The position numbers were made by a program, and so were the translations under genes. 64,000 bases of DNA from Chloroflexota bacterium. Its GTDB lineage: Bacteria; Chloroflexota; Limnocylindria; QHBO01. Location of the stretch: assembly GCA_003243965.1 (NCBI GenBank), contig QHBO01000011.1, forward strand, positions 36,991 through 100,990. Reading direction: 5' to 3'. The notes below the pieces were generated by a model, which did not search any database, was not told the origin of the DNA, and worked only from the letters and a program-made list of their open reading frames with translations. Positions 15,967-24,983 of this stretch are shown here, piece after piece; the stretch's first letter is position 1; every line of letters starts with the position of its first letter.

Positions 15967-16618
15967 CCATCGAACGATCGCCCGGCTGGTGGCGGCGCTG
16001 GGGGTCTCGCCGATCCTCGACGTGGGGGCAGCCGAAGGCTCGCTGGCACGCCTGCTGCGCGGCCGATCGTTGACCCTCGACGCCGTTGAACCCGATGCCG
16101 ATTGGGCGGCGGCAGCCGCCCCCCTGTATCGGCGCGTCTATGCCGAGGCCGTCGAGACGGCGGCGCTCCCGGCCCGGACGTATCGTGCGGTGGTCTGCGC
16201 GGACGTGCTCGAGCATACCGCCGACCCGGTGGGCGTCCTCCGGCAGCTGCGCGAGGCCGCCACCGAGGATGCCCGGTTCGTCATCTCAGTGCCGAACGTC
16301 GCGCATGCGGCGGCGCGCGCGCTGCTGCTCATCGGTCAGTTTCCGCAGGCCGAGCGGGGGATCTTCGACCGCACCCACCTGCACTTCTACACCCGCGGCA
16401 CGGCGCTGGACATGATCCGTGCCGCCGGTCTCGAGCCGGTGGCGATCGAGACTACTCCCGTCCCGCTCGAGCACCTCTGGCCGAGCGCGCTCGGCGGCAC
16501 GCTGCTCGAGGCGGCGATGCGACTTCAGCAGCTGGCCATCCGGCTGGCGCCGCGGCTCTTCAGCTTCCAGTGGATTGTCGTCGCGGAGGCGCGCGAACCG
16601 GGACGTCCTCGAGCTTGA
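15932..16618 (+). CDS. SAM-dependent methyltransferase (class I)
   Basis: 228 residues. Motif I ILDVGAAEGSLARLL (about 28-42) and VEPDADWAAAA give the SAM site; YRAVVCADVLEHTADP and VPNVAHAAARALLLIGQF match methyltransferases associated with sugar and O-antigen clusters. The C-terminus has a hydrophobic region. It overlaps both the glycosyltransferase before it and the membrane protein after it, so the three are translated together. The acceptor is probably a sugar or lipid-linked sugar. Confidence 0.87.
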   Translation: MNYPLHRDRRSSHRTIARLVAALGVSPILDVGAAEGSLARLLRGRSLTLDAVEPDADWAAAAAPLYRRVYAEAVETAALPARTYRAVVCADVLEHTADPVGVLRQLREAATEDARFVISVPNVAHAAARALLLIGQFPQAERGIFDRTHLHFYTRGTALDMIRAAGLEPVAIETTPVPLEHLWPSALGGTLLEAAMRLQQLAIRLAPRLFSFQWIVVAEAREPGRPRA

Positions 16619-18054
16619 ACCCAGACACGCCGGTCCGCAGGCAGGCCGACTCGCCGCCCTCGCACCTGCGGGCCATGATCCTGACGCTGGCCGTGGTGGC
16701 GGTCGGCCTCACGCTGCCGCTCATCAGTCAGACCCTCGAGGTGTCGCTGATCGGCGTCGGCCTGCTGCTCACCGCGCTGGTGGTCGTGGTGCCGAGGTGG
16801 CCACGCGGCGACATCGGACACCGGCTGATGATCTGGGTCATGCGGATCGCGACCGCCGCCGAGCTGGCGGTGCTCACCTTCTCGCCGCAGGTTCGTCACA
16901 TGAGCATCGGCCACGGGCCGTCCACCTACGTCTTCTGGGTCGGGATCGTGGTGATCGCGATGCTCGCGCTGGTGCTGATCGATGTGCCGGGCCCGATCGG
17001 CCGTGCAGCGTTCCTGGCGCTGGTCGCGAGCTACACGGTCCTCGGCGCGTGGATGATCAGCCAGAACCCGCACCCGATGATCGACGTCTTCGACTTCCAG
17101 CAGAAGGGCGCGGCAGCCCTGCTGCACGGCGTGGACCCGTTCAGCCTCCACTACAAGAGCCTGTATCCGCCCGGATCGCCGCTCTACTCACCCGAGGTGC
17201 AGGCCAACGGATTCCTGAAGTTCGGCTTCCCGTACCCGCCGCTCAGCCTGCTCGGCATCCTGCCGTCGTATGTGCTCTTCGGCGACCACCGATACGCGCA
17301 GCTGGCCGCCGTGGCGCTTTCCGCCCTGCTGATCGGCCACCTGACACCGCGGCTCATCTCGCGTCGGGCCGCAGCGCTGCTGCTGCTCACCCCGGCGAGC
17401 TTCTACGTGCTCATCTCGGCCTGGACGGAGCCGCTCGTCGCGCTGGCGCTGAGCGCCATGCTCTTCTGCGCCGTCAGGGCCCCCCGCTACCTGCCGGTCG
17501 CGCTCGGCCTACTGCTCGGCATGAAGCAGTACCTCGCGCCGCTCGCCCTGCTGGCGATTCCGCTTCTTCGACGGCAACGACCGCACGGGTGGATGCGAGC
17601 GCTGGTGGTCAGCCTGGCGGTCGCGGCACTGGTCGCCGTGCCGTTCGTGCTCTGGGATCCGGGCGGCTTCTGGCAGAGCGTCGTCCGCCTCCAGTTCCTG
17701 CAACCCTATCGCGTTGATTCGCGTAGCTTCCTGGCGCTGCTGGTCGGGAAGCACCAGCCCGGTGCCCTGCAGTGGGTCGCGTTCGGGCTGGCCGGGGGCG
17801 CCATGCTGCTGGTCCTCATCCGGGGCGTTGCCACGCCGGCCCGCCTCGCGGTGGGTGTGGCGTTCGTATACCTGGCGTTCTTTGCCTTCAGCAAGCAGTC
17901 GTTCATGAACTACTACTACTTCTGCATCGCGGCCCTGTGTGCGGCGTTGGCGATCGACGATGCGTCCGAGCCGGCGGACGCCGAACAGCTCAGCCGACCG
18001 GTGCCGCGAGGTCCTGGAGCGCAGCATCCAGCTGCCGCTCCTCCTCGGCGCTGA
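16615..18054 (+). CDS. Polytopic membrane protein, probable GT-C-type glycosyltransferase
   Basis: 479 residues from a TTG that overlaps the methyltransferase stop (an ATG at 16675 is an alternative that begins at the first helix). It has about eleven membrane helices. A polar extracytoplasmic loop (around residues 160-210) contains HPMIDVFDFQQKGAAALLHG and FGFPYPPLSLL, a layout seen in DUF2029/GT87-like mannosyltransferases that use polyprenyl-phosphate sugars. The operon with a GT2 enzyme and a flippase-like protein supports this. The 3' end overlaps the convergent dapA-like gene by 65 bases. Confidence 0.75.
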   Translation: MNPDTPVRRQADSPPSHLRAMILTLAVVAVGLTLPLISQTLEVSLIGVGLLLTALVVVVPRWPRGDIGHRLMIWVMRIATAAELAVLTFSPQVRHMSIGHGPSTYVFWVGIVVIAMLALVLIDVPGPIGRAAFLALVASYTVLGAWMISQNPHPMIDVFDFQQKGAAALLHGVDPFSLHYKSLYPPGSPLYSPEVQANGFLKFGFPYPPLSLLGILPSYVLFGDHRYAQLAAVALSALLIGHLTPRLISRRAAALLLLTPASFYVLISAWTEPLVALALSAMLFCAVRAPRYLPVALGLLLGMKQYLAPLALLAIPLLRRQRPHGWMRALVVSLAVAALVAVPFVLWDPGGFWQSVVRLQFLQPYRVDSRSFLALLVGKHQPGALQWVAFGLAGGAMLLVLIRGVATPARLAVGVAFVYLAFFAFSKQSFMNYYYFCIAALCAALAIDDASEPADAEQLSRPVPRGPGAQHPAAAPPRR

Positions 18055-18844
18055 GCGCGCGGAGCGGCCGCCGGACACCGGGCCCCACTGGGACCCCGCG
18101 CCGGCCGAGCGCGTACTTGACCGAGGCGATGAACGGTGCGCGTTCGAGCGCCTGCCGCAGGCGGGAGAGGAGCTCCTCGCCGTCCGCATCGGGATGGTCG
18201 ACCACCCGACGGACGATGTCGGGGAAGGCCGCCGCCATGCCGGAAACGGCACCCACCGCACCCGCCGCCAGGCCCCGCGGGACGAGCGGCTCGGAGCCGA
18301 TGTAGACCGGCAGCCCCAGCTCCAGGTAGGGCGCCACACGCTCCCATGGCGACTCGGAGACCTTGAGCCCGGCCACGTTCGGCGCCCGCTCGCGGACGCG
18401 CTCCACGACCTCCACCGGGAGCGGGTAGCCGCTGCGTGGCGCGAAGGCGTACAGGTAGAACGGCAGCGGGTCGCACGCGCCCGCCGCGGCGACGAAATGC
18501 TCCTCGAGCGCGGTGGCGTCCAAGGGAAAGTACGGCGGGGCGATGACCGCCACCGCGTCCGCCCCGATCTCGGCCGCGTGGGCCGCGAGCCGAACGGTGC
18601 CGTCGGTCGATTGCGCGCCGCAGTGCACGATCAGGCGGCGACGGCAGGCGGCCCGAAAGACGACCGCCGCGCGCTGGCGCTCCTCCTCGGTGAGCAGCAT
18701 CCCCTCGCCGGTGGTGCCGAGCGCGAACATGCCGTCCGCTCCGTGCGCGGCGAGGAAGGTGGCCATCGGCCAGATGGCGGTCTCGTCGAGCCGTCGGCCG
18801 TCATCGGTGAGGGGAGTCGCCGCGGCGACGATCAGCTCGGCCAT
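17990..18844 (-). CDS. Dihydrodipicolinate synthase/N-acetylneuraminate lyase family protein
   Basis: 284 residues, the full length of a (beta/alpha)8 DapA-type aldolase. ALGTTGEGMLLTEEER (41-56) is the pyruvate-binding loop, Lys161 in GLKVSES is the expected Schiff-base lysine, and Tyr132 sits at the proton-relay position. The fold is shared by DapA, NanA, 2-keto-3-deoxy-gluconate aldolases and others, so the exact reaction is open. The ATG at 18844 lies 10 bases after a TAGGCT box. The much longer upstream frame runs into the ferredoxin promoter region and was rejected. Confidence 0.87.
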   Translation of the reverse strand: MAELIVAAATPLTDDGRRLDETAIWPMATFLAAHGADGMFALGTTGEGMLLTEEERQRAAVVFRAACRRRLIVHCGAQSTDGTVRLAAHAAEIGADAVAVIAPPYFPLDATALEEHFVAAAGACDPLPFYLYAFAPRSGYPLPVEVVERVRERAPNVAGLKVSESPWERVAPYLELGLPVYIGSEPLVPRGLAAGAVGAVSGMAAAFPDIVRRVVDHPDADGEELLSRLRQALERAPFIASVKYALGRRGVPVGPGVRRPLRALSAEEERQLDAALQDLAAPVG

Positions 18845-18934
18845 GCCACCGGGAAGCCTAGCGACTTGGGACCGGGAGCATCGGTGTAGACTCAACGCCG
18901 CCACGGCGGTCAGCCACGAGGACCTGGAAGCGCA

Positions 18935-19180
18935 ATGACCTACGTCATCACCGAGCCCTGCATCGGCGTCAAGGACGCCTCGTGCGTTGACGTCTGCCCG
19001 GTCGATTGCATTCACGCCACCGACTCCGACCCGCAGTTCTACATCGATCCGGACGAGTGCATCGACTGCGGCGCGTGCGAGCCGGAGTGCCCGGTGACCG
19101 CCATCTTCGCGGAGGATGCCGTCCCCGACCAGTGGGCGAGCTACATCCAGATCAACGCCGACTACTTCGCGAACAAGTAG
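18935..19180 (+). CDS. Ferredoxin, 7Fe type
   Basis: 81 residues. The first cluster motif is spaced C-x7-C-x3-CP, as in [3Fe-4S]/[4Fe-4S] seven-iron ferredoxins; the second is CIDCGACEPECP. It is a soluble low-potential electron carrier and a natural partner for the 2-oxoacid:ferredoxin oxidoreductase encoded 5 kb upstream. A TAGACT box (18887-18892) and a short leader precede it. An EthD-like gene follows 13 bases later. Confidence 0.93.
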   Translation: MTYVITEPCIGVKDASCVDVCPVDCIHATDSDPQFYIDPDECIDCGACEPECPVTAIFAEDAVPDQWASYIQINADYFANK

Positions 19181-19193
19181 CGAACGCTCGAGC

Positions 19194-19514
19194 GTGGCCG
19201 CCCGCCTGATTGCCCTCTTTCGCCCGCCCGATGACCCCGCGGCGTTCGACGCGCACTACCGCGACGTGCACGCCCCGATCGTGCGCCGCTACCCCGGGCT
19301 CCGGGATCTGCGGGTGACCCGGACCGATGGGGTCGCGGGGCGCCCCGCCGACATCTACCTGCTGGCCGAGATGACGTTCGACTCGCGAGCCGATCTGGAT
19401 GCCGCCTTGGCGTCGGAGCCGGGCCGAGAGTCCGGCCGCGACCTGCGAACCTTCGCGCAGGCCGGCGTCACGCTGCTGGTGGCAGACGACGAAGCGCCCT
19501 TCCTCGAGCGATGA
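19194..19514 (+). CDS. EthD-family small protein
   Basis: 106 residues from a GTG. It begins with RLIALFRPPDDPAAFDAHYRDVHAPIVRRYPGL, the typical EthD/dabb ferredoxin-like fold with a His near residue 27. EthD proteins accompany oxidative degradation operons; some act as lyases or isomerases and many have no known function. Its stop overlaps the start of the next crotonase gene (ATGA), so it belongs to the acyl-CoA catabolic run. Confidence 0.8.
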   Translation: MAARLIALFRPPDDPAAFDAHYRDVHAPIVRRYPGLRDLRVTRTDGVAGRPADIYLLAEMTFDSRADLDAALASEPGRESGRDLRTFAQAGVTLLVADDEAPFLER

Positions 19515-20470
19515 GCGAGCCGGTCGAGCCCCGCGCGGCGGATCCGCCGACGCTCCGCTTCGAGAAGGTGCGCTACGCCAAGTCGGCGACCAGCGGCGTG
19601 GCGACGGTGACCATCAACCGCCCCGAGGTGCTGAACTGCTTCGACTTTCAGACGCTCCGCGAGCTCGGCCGCGCCTTCGAGGACGCCGCTTGGGACGATC
19701 AGATCGCCGTGGTGGTGGTCACCGGAGCGGGGGAGCGGGCGTTCTGCACGGGCGCGGACCTCGACGAGCAGGCCCGGATGGGTGCCACCAGCGGGCAGTA
19801 CTGGCGCTGGATGGGCGCCTTCATCGAGATGCACGATCGGCTGCGGCACATCGGCAAGCCGACCATTGCCCGGATCAACGGCATCTGCGTCGGGGGTGGT
19901 CAGGAGCTGCAGCTGGCCTGCGACCTGTCGGTGATGGTCGATGACGGTTACATCCGGCACGTCGGCCCGGAGCACGGGTCGGTGCCGGCCGGCGGCGCGA
20001 CCCAGTGGCTGCCGATCGTGGTCGGCGACCGCCGCGCGCGGGAGATCCTGATGCTCTGCGAGAAGGTGTCGCCCAGCCAGGCGCTGGAGTGGGGCCTGGT
20101 CACGCGCGTGGTACCACGCGTGCGGCTGGACGCGACGGTCGGCGAGCTGGTCGAGTCGCTGCGGCGCAAGCTGCCCGAGACGATGCGCTACACCAAGACG
20201 CAGCTCAACTGGTGGCGCGACCTGGTCTGGTCGCAGACCGTACCGCATGCGCGCGACTGGCTGGCGGTGCACTCCACCGCCGACGAGACGAAGGAGGCGG
20301 TCGCCGCGTTCCACGAGAAGCGGCCGCCGCGCTATGAGGCCCTTCGCCGGGTCGAGGCCGGATCAGGGCGGACGTGCGAGCGCTGCGGCGCCGTCGGGCT
20401 GCCCGCGGCGCACCTGTTCTGCGGTGCCTGCGGCGCACCACTGCCCCCCGCCCTGCAGGAGCGGGCGTGA
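19511..20470 (+). CDS. Enoyl-CoA hydratase/isomerase family protein with C-terminal zinc ribbon
   Basis: 319 residues. Residues 15-270 are a crotonase: VATVTINRPEVLNCFDF, the oxyanion loop AFCTGADLDE, and GGGQELQLACDL with Glu132. Glu154 (GPEHGSVPAGGA) takes the second catalytic position. The region recalls ring hydrolases of the BamA/BadI type, but this is weak. Unlike ordinary crotonases it ends in a zinc ribbon with Cys289, Cys292, Cys304 and Cys307 (TCERCG...FCGACG). It overlaps both neighbours by 4 bases. Confidence 0.87.
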   Translation: MSEPVEPRAADPPTLRFEKVRYAKSATSGVATVTINRPEVLNCFDFQTLRELGRAFEDAAWDDQIAVVVVTGAGERAFCTGADLDEQARMGATSGQYWRWMGAFIEMHDRLRHIGKPTIARINGICVGGGQELQLACDLSVMVDDGYIRHVGPEHGSVPAGGATQWLPIVVGDRRAREILMLCEKVSPSQALEWGLVTRVVPRVRLDATVGELVESLRRKLPETMRYTKTQLNWWRDLVWSQTVPHARDWLAVHSTADETKEAVAAFHEKRPPRYEALRRVEAGSGRTCERCGAVGLPAAHLFCGACGAPLPPALQERA

Positions 20471-21255
20471 CCGAGCAGCGCGACCGCCTGGTCATCGTCG
20501 AGCGCCAGGCCGAGCAGCGCACCGCGCTGGTGCGTCTCAACCGTCCGCGCCAGCTGAACGCGCTCAACGGCGAGGTGATGGATGCCCTGTGCGATGCGCT
20601 GGAGGAGCTGGACCGCGACGACGCGATCCGCTGCCTGGTGGTCACCGGCAACCAGCGCGCATTCGCCGCGGGCGCCGACATCGGCGAGATGGCCGGTGCG
20701 ACGGCGGTCGAGATGTTGGCGAGCAACCGGATCGGTCAGTGGGATCGCGTGCGACGGATCGGCAAGCCGGTGATCGCCGCGGTCAACGGCTGGTGCCTGG
20801 GAGGCGGGTGCGAGCTGGCGATGACGCTCGACCTGATCGTGGCCGGGGAGTCGGCCCGCTTTGGGCAGCCCGAGATCAATATCGGCGTCATCCCGGGCGC
20901 CGGGGGCACGCAGCGGCTGACCCGAGCGATCGGCAAGAGCCGGGCAATGGAGATGATCCTCACCGGCGAGCCGATCAGCGCGGCGGACGCGCTGCGCGCG
21001 GGGCTGGCGGCGCAGGTGGTGCCCGACGAGGTGGTCGTGGAGGATGCGCTGACCCTTGCCGCCAGGATCGCCACCAAGTCACCGATCGCGCTCCGCCTCG
21101 CCAAGGAATCGGTCAACAACGCGTACGAGATGAGCCTGACCGATGCGCTCGCCCACGAGCGCCGGCTGTTCTACCTGCTCTTCGCCACGGAGGACCAGAA
21201 GGAGGGGATGGCCGCCTTCCTGGAGAAGCGCGCCCCCGACTTCACCGGCCGCTGA
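20467..21255 (+). CDS. Enoyl-CoA hydratase
   Basis: 262 residues, a standard crotonase. The oxyanion-hole loop AFAAGADIGEM, Glu116 in GGGCELAM and Glu136 in QPEINIGVIPGAGGTQR sit in the exact spacing of true hydratases, so it should add water to trans-2-enoyl-CoA. The GTG start overlaps the previous stop. It lies within a run with two more crotonases, a 3-hydroxyacyl-CoA dehydrogenase and a thiolase, enough for a full beta-oxidation spiral when joined to the acyl-CoA dehydrogenase at 50 kb. Confidence 0.94.
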   Translation: MTEQRDRLVIVERQAEQRTALVRLNRPRQLNALNGEVMDALCDALEELDRDDAIRCLVVTGNQRAFAAGADIGEMAGATAVEMLASNRIGQWDRVRRIGKPVIAAVNGWCLGGGCELAMTLDLIVAGESARFGQPEINIGVIPGAGGTQRLTRAIGKSRAMEMILTGEPISAADALRAGLAAQVVPDEVVVEDALTLAARIATKSPIALRLAKESVNNAYEMSLTDALAHERRLFYLLFATEDQKEGMAAFLEKRAPDFTGR

Positions 21256-21258
21256 CCG

Positions 21259-22215
21259 ATGCCGCTCGGCAACCCGGACCGCCCGGTCGGCGGGCTCTCC
21301 GTGCGATCCCCCGCCGGCGTGGAGATGCGCCCGCTGGGCCGCGACGATTTCTCAGTCGCGCTGGCCCTGATGCGCGAGCTGTACGCGCTTCCCGACACCG
21401 ATCCCGATCCGCATCGCGCCGCATACGAGGCGCTGGTCGGCTCGGCGGATGCCGCGCCCTTCCTGGCCATCGCCGATGGAGAGGCGGCCGGCCTGGTGAT
21501 CTTCCGCTTTCGCCGGCGTCTCAATCACGCGACCTTCGAGGGATGGGTCAGCGACCTGGTCGTGTTGCGGCGATTCCGGGGCCGCGGAATCGGCCGCGCT
21601 CTGACGCAGGCCTGCATCGCCGAGTGGCGGCTGCGGGAGGGACACCGGCTGGTGCTGGAGACCGGACATGACAACGCCGCGGCGCGGGGTCTGTATGCCG
21701 CGCTGGGCTTTGCCGAGGCAGGCGTCCACTTCCAGCTGCGCCCGCTGACCGTCGGGCTGCAGTCCCGCGCCGCGAACGTTGAACTGCGGCCGCCCTCGGC
21801 CGACGACTTCGAGGCGGTGACCCTCCTGCTGGCGGAGAGCGGACGGCCGGCGCCTACGGCAGAGCGGCTCGACGCCGTCCGGCGCACCTACCTCGAGTTT
21901 CTGCGTTACCCCGACGCCGCCGGCAGCCGACTTGCGACTCAGGGAGACGTGCCGGTCGGCTTCGCGGCAGTTGTGCTGCGCCGCCCGTTCTTCAGCCTCA
22001 AGCCGCTTGCCTGGATCGCGGATCTGGCAGTCAGCGAACGGGAGGACCACGAGTTCGTCGGCGCTGACCTGCTCGCGGCCGTGCTCGGCGAGGCCGAGCG
22101 GGCCGGCGCCCAGGCGATCGTGGCCGAGTCGGGCGCGCAGCGAGTCGAGGCGCATCGGCGGTACGCGGCTGCCGGCCTCCGCAACGTGGGGAGCTACTTC
22201 GTCCTCGACCGCTGA
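21259..22215 (+). CDS. Tandem GNAT acetyltransferase-like protein
   Basis: 318 residues in two GNAT domains. Domain 1 (about 20-165) has the acetyl-CoA loop VVLRRFRGRGIGRAL and ETGHDNAAARGLYAALGF. Domain 2 (about 175-318) repeats the fold (WIADLAVSEREDHEFVGADLL) but lacks the R/Q-x-x-G-x-G/A loop, so it is probably inactive or a substrate/partner domain. It sits between crotonase genes with a 3-base gap, so it is co-transcribed with them. The substrate is unknown. Confidence 0.83.
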   Translation: MPLGNPDRPVGGLSVRSPAGVEMRPLGRDDFSVALALMRELYALPDTDPDPHRAAYEALVGSADAAPFLAIADGEAAGLVIFRFRRRLNHATFEGWVSDLVVLRRFRGRGIGRALTQACIAEWRLREGHRLVLETGHDNAAARGLYAALGFAEAGVHFQLRPLTVGLQSRAANVELRPPSADDFEAVTLLLAESGRPAPTAERLDAVRRTYLEFLRYPDAAGSRLATQGDVPVGFAAVVLRRPFFSLKPLAWIADLAVSEREDHEFVGADLLAAVLGEAERAGAQAIVAESGAQRVEAHRRYAAAGLRNVGSYFVLDR

Positions 22216-22316
22216 TTGGGCGCTGCTCCCACTTGACCAGGCCGCGCGTGATGTGGAGCGCCGCACGGTGAGGGTGAACCGGGCACCGGGCACCGTACCG
22301 CCAGCCGTCCGACCCG

Positions 22317-22322
22317 TAGAAT
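22317..22322 (+). promoter_or_regulatory. Candidate leaderless -10 box of the PaaG-like gene
   Basis: TAGAAT, 8 bases before the ATG at 22331. The 115-base gap before this gene is the only real break in the catabolic run, so this is a likely second promoter. Confidence 0.4.
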
Positions 22323-22330
22323 CGCCAGCG

Positions 22331-23113
22331 ATGCCGGACACTGACCAGACGATCATCCGCTCTACGGCCGATGGTGTGGCGACCGTCACCCTCAACCGAC
22401 CGGAGACGCTCAACGCGCTGAACGCCACATTGCGGCGGGAGCTGCTGGCCGCGTTCAAAGCCCTGGCCCGCGACGATGCGGTGCGCGTGGTCGTCCTGAC
22501 CGGCGCGGGGCGGGGGTTCTGCAGTGGCGCGGACCTCCGCGGCGGGGAAGGCGAGCGAGACTTCCGGCGCGTCCTGACCGATGAGTACAACCCGCTGGTG
22601 GCCGCCATCCGCTCGCTCCCGAAGCCGGTGATCGCCGCCGTCAACGGGGTCGCCGCCGGTGCCGGGGTCAGCCTCGCCCTGGCGGCAGACCTGGTCCTGG
22701 CGGCGGACGACGCGCGATTCATCCAGGCGTTCGTCAAGATCGGGCTGGTTCCGGACTCCGGCTCGACCCGGACCCTGGTGCGCGCCCTGGGCCGACATCG
22801 CGCCGCCCGCCTGATCTTCACCGGCGAGCCGCTCACCGCCCGAGAGGCGGCCGAGGCCGGACTGGTGGCGGCGGTCGCTCCGGCCGCCGAGCTGGCGGAG
22901 CTGGCGACCCGCTACGCCGCAGACCTCGCAGCGGCGCCCACGCGGGCCATCGCATACGCCAAACGCGCGATCAACGCCGCGGAGGACGAGGACCTTCCCG
23001 CCAGCATGGCCCGCGAGGCAGTCCTCCAGGCACTCGCCGGGCGGACGCAGGACCACGTGGAGGGGATCGCCGCCTTCACCGAGAAGCGGCCAGCCCGCTT
23101 CATCGGCCGCTGA
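22331..23113 (+). CDS. Enoyl-CoA hydratase/isomerase, PaaG-like
   Basis: 260 residues. A crotonase with the loop GFCSGADLRGG and FVKIGLVPDSGSTRTL, where Asp142 replaces the second catalytic Glu, as in PaaG. PaaG isomerises ring-1,2-epoxyphenylacetyl-CoA to the oxepin and also shifts double bonds in unsaturated acyl-CoAs. The ring epoxidase (paaABCDE) and the ligase paaK are not in this window, so a general double-bond isomerase role is equally possible. The 3-hydroxyacyl-CoA dehydrogenase starts 8 bases later. Confidence 0.88.
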   Translation: MPDTDQTIIRSTADGVATVTLNRPETLNALNATLRRELLAAFKALARDDAVRVVVLTGAGRGFCSGADLRGGEGERDFRRVLTDEYNPLVAAIRSLPKPVIAAVNGVAAGAGVSLALAADLVLAADDARFIQAFVKIGLVPDSGSTRTLVRALGRHRAARLIFTGEPLTAREAAEAGLVAAVAPAAELAELATRYAADLAAAPTRAIAYAKRAINAAEDEDLPASMAREAVLQALAGRTQDHVEGIAAFTEKRPARFIGR

Positions 23114-23121
23114 GCAGCCGC

Positions 23122-24324
23122 GTGCGCGAGATCTCGCGGATCGGCGTCCTGGGCGCGGGAACGATGGGCGGCGGAATCGCGCAGGCCGCCGCCGAGGCGG
23201 AGTTCTCGGTCCTGCTGCACGACCCCTTTCCCGGGGCGGTAGAAGGTGCCGTGGGGCGGATCGAGGGTTTCCTGGCGCGCAGCGTCGAGAAGGGCCGCCG
23301 CTCGGAAGCCGATGCTTCGGCGGCGCTCGGGCGGATCCGGCCGACCGAGCGCCTCGAGGGACTCGCGGAGGCTGACCTGGTGATCGAGGCGATCCCCGAG
23401 GAGCTGGACCTCAAGCGCGACGCCTTCGCTCGCCTCGATGCCGCCGCCGCGGACGACGCGATCCTGGCCTCCAACACCAGCTCCCTGCCGATCGCGCGCA
23501 TCGCGTCCGCAACGACCCGACCGGAACGGGTGATCGGCATGCACTTCTTCAACCCGGTGCCGCTGATGGCCCTGGTCGAGGTCGTCGCCGCACCGCGCAC
23601 CGATCCCGAGGTGCGTGACGCCGCGGTGGAGATCGCGCGCCGGCTGGGCAAGACCCCGGTCATCGCGGCCGACACCCCCGGCTTCATCGTCAACCGCGTG
23701 GCGCGTCCCTTCTACCTCGAGGCGCTGCGCATGCTCGGCGAGGGATCGGCATCGGTCGAGGAGGTGGACGCCGCCGCCCGGGAGGTGGGCTTTCGGATGG
23801 GCCCGTTCGAGCTGATCGATGCCATCGGTCTGGACGTCAACCTGGCGGTCAGCGAAAGCGTCTACCAGGCCTTCTTTCACGATCCTCGCTACCGACCCCA
23901 CCCGCTGCAGCGCGCCCTGGTCGATGCGGGCCGTTTGGGGCGCAAGTCCGGAGGCGGCTTCTACGACTACGGACCGGACGGCACGCGCGGCGGCGTCTGG
24001 CAGCCGCTCTCCCGCCCGTACGCGGGTCCCTCGGCCGACCTCCTCCAGCCACCGCTGATCGGGGCGCGGATCATCGCGGCGCTGATCAACGAAGCGGCCA
24101 GCGCGGTCGCCGAGCGGGTCGCGGAACCGGAGGCCATCGACACCGCCATGCGGCTTGGCACCAGCTACCCGGAGGGGCCGCTGGCCTGGGGAGAGCGGAT
24201 CGGGCTCGGCTCGGTGGTTGCCACCCTCGACGGCCTGCACACCGCCGTCCCGGACGGTCGTTACCGCGTCGTTCCGCTGCTTCGGCGCCTCGCGGAGGAC
24301 GGCCGCTCCTTCTTCGGCCCGTGA
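23122..24324 (+). CDS. 3-hydroxyacyl-CoA dehydrogenase (PaaH/Hbd type)
   Basis: 400 residues. NAD-binding GVLGAGTMGGGIAQAAA at the N-terminus, the catalytic His region ERVIGMHFFNPVPLM, then VVIAADTPGFIVNR-like IAADTPGFIVNRV, and two C-terminal 3HCDH domains (KSGGGFYDY marks the end of the first). It oxidises L-3-hydroxyacyl-CoA to 3-oxoacyl-CoA with NAD+. The gene starts with GTG, and its stop overlaps the HAD gene by 4 bases. Confidence 0.94.
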   Translation: MREISRIGVLGAGTMGGGIAQAAAEAEFSVLLHDPFPGAVEGAVGRIEGFLARSVEKGRRSEADASAALGRIRPTERLEGLAEADLVIEAIPEELDLKRDAFARLDAAAADDAILASNTSSLPIARIASATTRPERVIGMHFFNPVPLMALVEVVAAPRTDPEVRDAAVEIARRLGKTPVIAADTPGFIVNRVARPFYLEALRMLGEGSASVEEVDAAAREVGFRMGPFELIDAIGLDVNLAVSESVYQAFFHDPRYRPHPLQRALVDAGRLGRKSGGGFYDYGPDGTRGGVWQPLSRPYAGPSADLLQPPLIGARIIAALINEAASAVAERVAEPEAIDTAMRLGTSYPEGPLAWGERIGLGSVVATLDGLHTAVPDGRYRVVPLLRRLAEDGRSFFGP

Positions 24325-24971
24325 CGGCGCTCCTGGCGCCGAACCGGTATCGGGCGGTGATCTTCGACATGGACGGCCTGCTGCTCGACACCGAGTTGCT
24401 CTGGATGCGTTCCGAGGAGGCGGTCTTCCGCAACCACGGCGACACGTTCACCTACGAGGACAAGCTGGCCGTGGTCGGCACCCCGATCCCGGTCGGCAGC
24501 CGCTACATGGCGGAGCGTCTCGGCCTCCCTGAGCAGGAGGCCCAGATCGAGGCGGAACTGCTCGACCTGATGCGCGCCGAGCTGCGTCGCCAGGTCGATG
24601 CGCGCCCCGGCGCGCTTGAGCTCGTGGAGCGGCTGCGCGGCCACCTGCCACTGGCGGTGGCCTCGAATTCGTATGCCGACATCGTGCGGCTGGCGCTCGC
24701 CGCCGCGGGAATCGCCGATGCCTTTCAGGCGGTGGTCACTGCCGACGACGTGCGGCATCCCAAGCCCGCGCCCGACCTCTACCTGCTCGCCTGCGAGCGC
24801 CTCGGCGTCGCTCCGCGCGATGCGCTGGCGCTGGAGGACTCCCCGTCCGGCGTGGCGGCGGCCAAGGCGGCCGGGCTGGCCTGCATCGCGGTCCCCCAGT
24901 TCGCGGAGACCGATGTCTCGGCCGCGGATCGGGTGATCGATTCCCTGGAGCAGCTGCTCGCGGAGTTCTGA
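24321..24971 (+). CDS. HAD-superfamily hydrolase (beta-phosphoglucomutase-like)
   Basis: 216 residues. Motif I is [12 protein letters not shown] (Asp16, Asp18), motif II is in AVASNS, motif III is the Lys in HPKPAPDLY, and motif IV is [15 protein letters not shown]. The four-helix cap after motif I is of the phosphoglycolate phosphatase/beta-phosphoglucomutase type. The substrate is unknown; small sugar phosphates are usual. It overlaps the dehydrogenase gene (GTGA), so it is co-expressed with the catabolic run. Confidence 0.92.
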   Translation: MTALLAPNRYRAVIFDMDGLLLDTELLWMRSEEAVFRNHGDTFTYEDKLAVVGTPIPVGSRYMAERLGLPEQEAQIEAELLDLMRAELRRQVDARPGALELVERLRGHLPLAVASNSYADIVRLALAAAGIADAFQAVVTADDVRHPKPAPDLYLLACERLGVAPRDALALEDSPSGVAAAKAAGLACIAVPQFAETDVSAADRVIDSLEQLLAEF

Positions 24972-24983
24972 GCGCCGACGAAG

